DNA of 5,412 nt from Ilumatobacter sp. (GTDB lineage: Bacteria; Actinomycetota; Acidimicrobiia; Acidimicrobiales; Ilumatobacteraceae). The stretch lies in the NCBI GenBank assembly GCA_018666235.1, contig JABJAB010000053.1:1-5412 (forward strand). The letters are read 5' to 3'. The notes beneath the pieces are model-generated. The model saw only the letters and a program-made list of their open reading frames with translations. It was not told where the DNA came from and made no database searches. The position numbers and the translations under genes are program-made. Shown in pieces: positions 5,149 to 5,412 of the stretch (positions within the stretch are counted from its first letter, which is position 1; every line of letters starts with the position of its first letter).

Positions 5149-5412
5149 GTGCTCAGATCAACGTCGATGAAACTGTCCACTGCCTTCATCTCAGCAGCGC
5201 TGCTGTTTGCAGCATGCGGGTCCGACAGTGACGATGACGTCGCAGACGCATCGACCGAGTTCGACGCCGAATACGAGTACGACGACGAGTTCGGCGACGA
5301 GTACGACGATGAGTACGGCGACGAGTACGAGGGCGACGCTGCGGGAGCGGCCGGCACCGTTGACATGTCGCTCACTCGCGATGACGTCGATTGCTCTGCG
5401 GAGGGACTCGGC
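5149..5412 (+). CDS. Secreted lipoprotein with acidic D/E/Y-rich segment, N-terminal part
   Basis: The first 88 residues are visible; the gene runs off the right edge. The N-terminus is a lipoprotein signal peptide: positively charged MLRSTSMK, a hydrophobic core (about 9-22, LSTAFISAALLFAA) and the lipobox F-A-A-C23 followed by Gly. C23 would be lipidated and the protein anchored on the outer face of the membrane. Phe at -3 is less usual than Leu. Residues 25-63 are extremely acidic and include four DE[F/Y]x units, presumably a flexible linker. From about 70 (TVDMSLTRDDVDCSAEGLG) the sequence looks like the start of a folded domain with a Cys, which I do not recognise. The GTG at 5149 is preferred because of its Shine-Dalgarno site; an ATG at 5167 would still leave a signal peptide. 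It is transcribed divergently from the lyase block. The function is unknown. Confidence 0.82.
   Translation, partial: MLRSTSMKLSTAFISAALLFAACGSDSDDDVADASTEFDAEYEYDDEFGDEYDDEYGDEYEGDAAGAAGTVDMSLTRDDVDCSAEGLG
5284..5331 (+). repeat. Four 12-bp in-frame repeats coding DE[F/Y]x
   Basis: Four consecutive 12-bp units encode DEFG, DEYD, DEYG and DEYE (residues 46-61 of the lipoprotein). The codons are nearly the same in each unit (GAC/GAT GAG TAC/TTC plus one), so expansion by slippage is likely. The protein stretch would carry a dense negative charge with regularly spaced aromatic residues just outside the membrane. Confidence 0.8.

Noticed and set aside
5142..5375. Minus-strand frame coding a Ser/Tyr/Pro-rich peptide
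   Set aside because: It is the reverse complement of the GAC-GAG-TAC repeats of the lipoprotein, which has a proper signal peptide and lipobox on the plus strand.

Overview
This is a GC-rich bacterial segment. Its strong G/C preference at third codon positions and frequent GTG starts suggest an actinobacterium. The paired Get3/ArsA-like ATPases resemble the Rv3679-Rv3680 pair of mycobacteria. A deep-branching, Acidimicrobiia/Ilumatobacter-like host would fit, but that is an impression from protein style, not a phylogenetic result.

Layout. Almost everything is on the minus strand, so transcription runs from high to low coordinates: an HMG-CoA lyase-family enzyme (4969-4055), two Get3/ArsA-like ATPases overlapping by 4 bp (3994-3035 and 3038-1950), a cytoplasmic serine hydrolase of the beta-lactamase/class C fold (1893-898), and the N-terminal part of a multi-pass LPG-synthase-TM/UPF0104 membrane protein that leaves the window at base 1 (765-1). 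A divergent intergenic region (4970-5148) separates this block from a plus-strand lipoprotein gene that starts at 5149 and runs off the right edge. The gaps in the minus-strand block are 60, -4, 56 and 132 bp, so the two ATPases are certainly cotranscribed and the others may be.

How the genes may work together. The ATPase pair is the core. In eukaryotes Get3 delivers tail-anchored membrane proteins, and the mycobacterial homologues have been described as Get3-like (BagA/BagB). The hydrolase and the LPG-type membrane protein downstream are not known partners. The HMG-CoA lyase upstream is a leucine-catabolism-type enzyme with no obvious link.

The most notable observation is in the ATPase pair. 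The upstream protein keeps the 'signature' lysine of the deviant Walker A motif but has Ser in place of the invariant P-loop lysine (GKGGVGSST). The downstream protein keeps the P-loop lysine but has Pro at the signature position (GPGGVGKTT). In a heterodimer this would give one complete composite ATP site and one dead site. Minor items are a four-copy 12-bp tandem repeat between the hydrolase and membrane-protein genes, a GC-rich double hairpin at the lyase stop codon, and a four-copy DE[F/Y]x acidic repeat just behind the lipobox of the lipoprotein. No RNA gene, CRISPR array or mobile element was seen.
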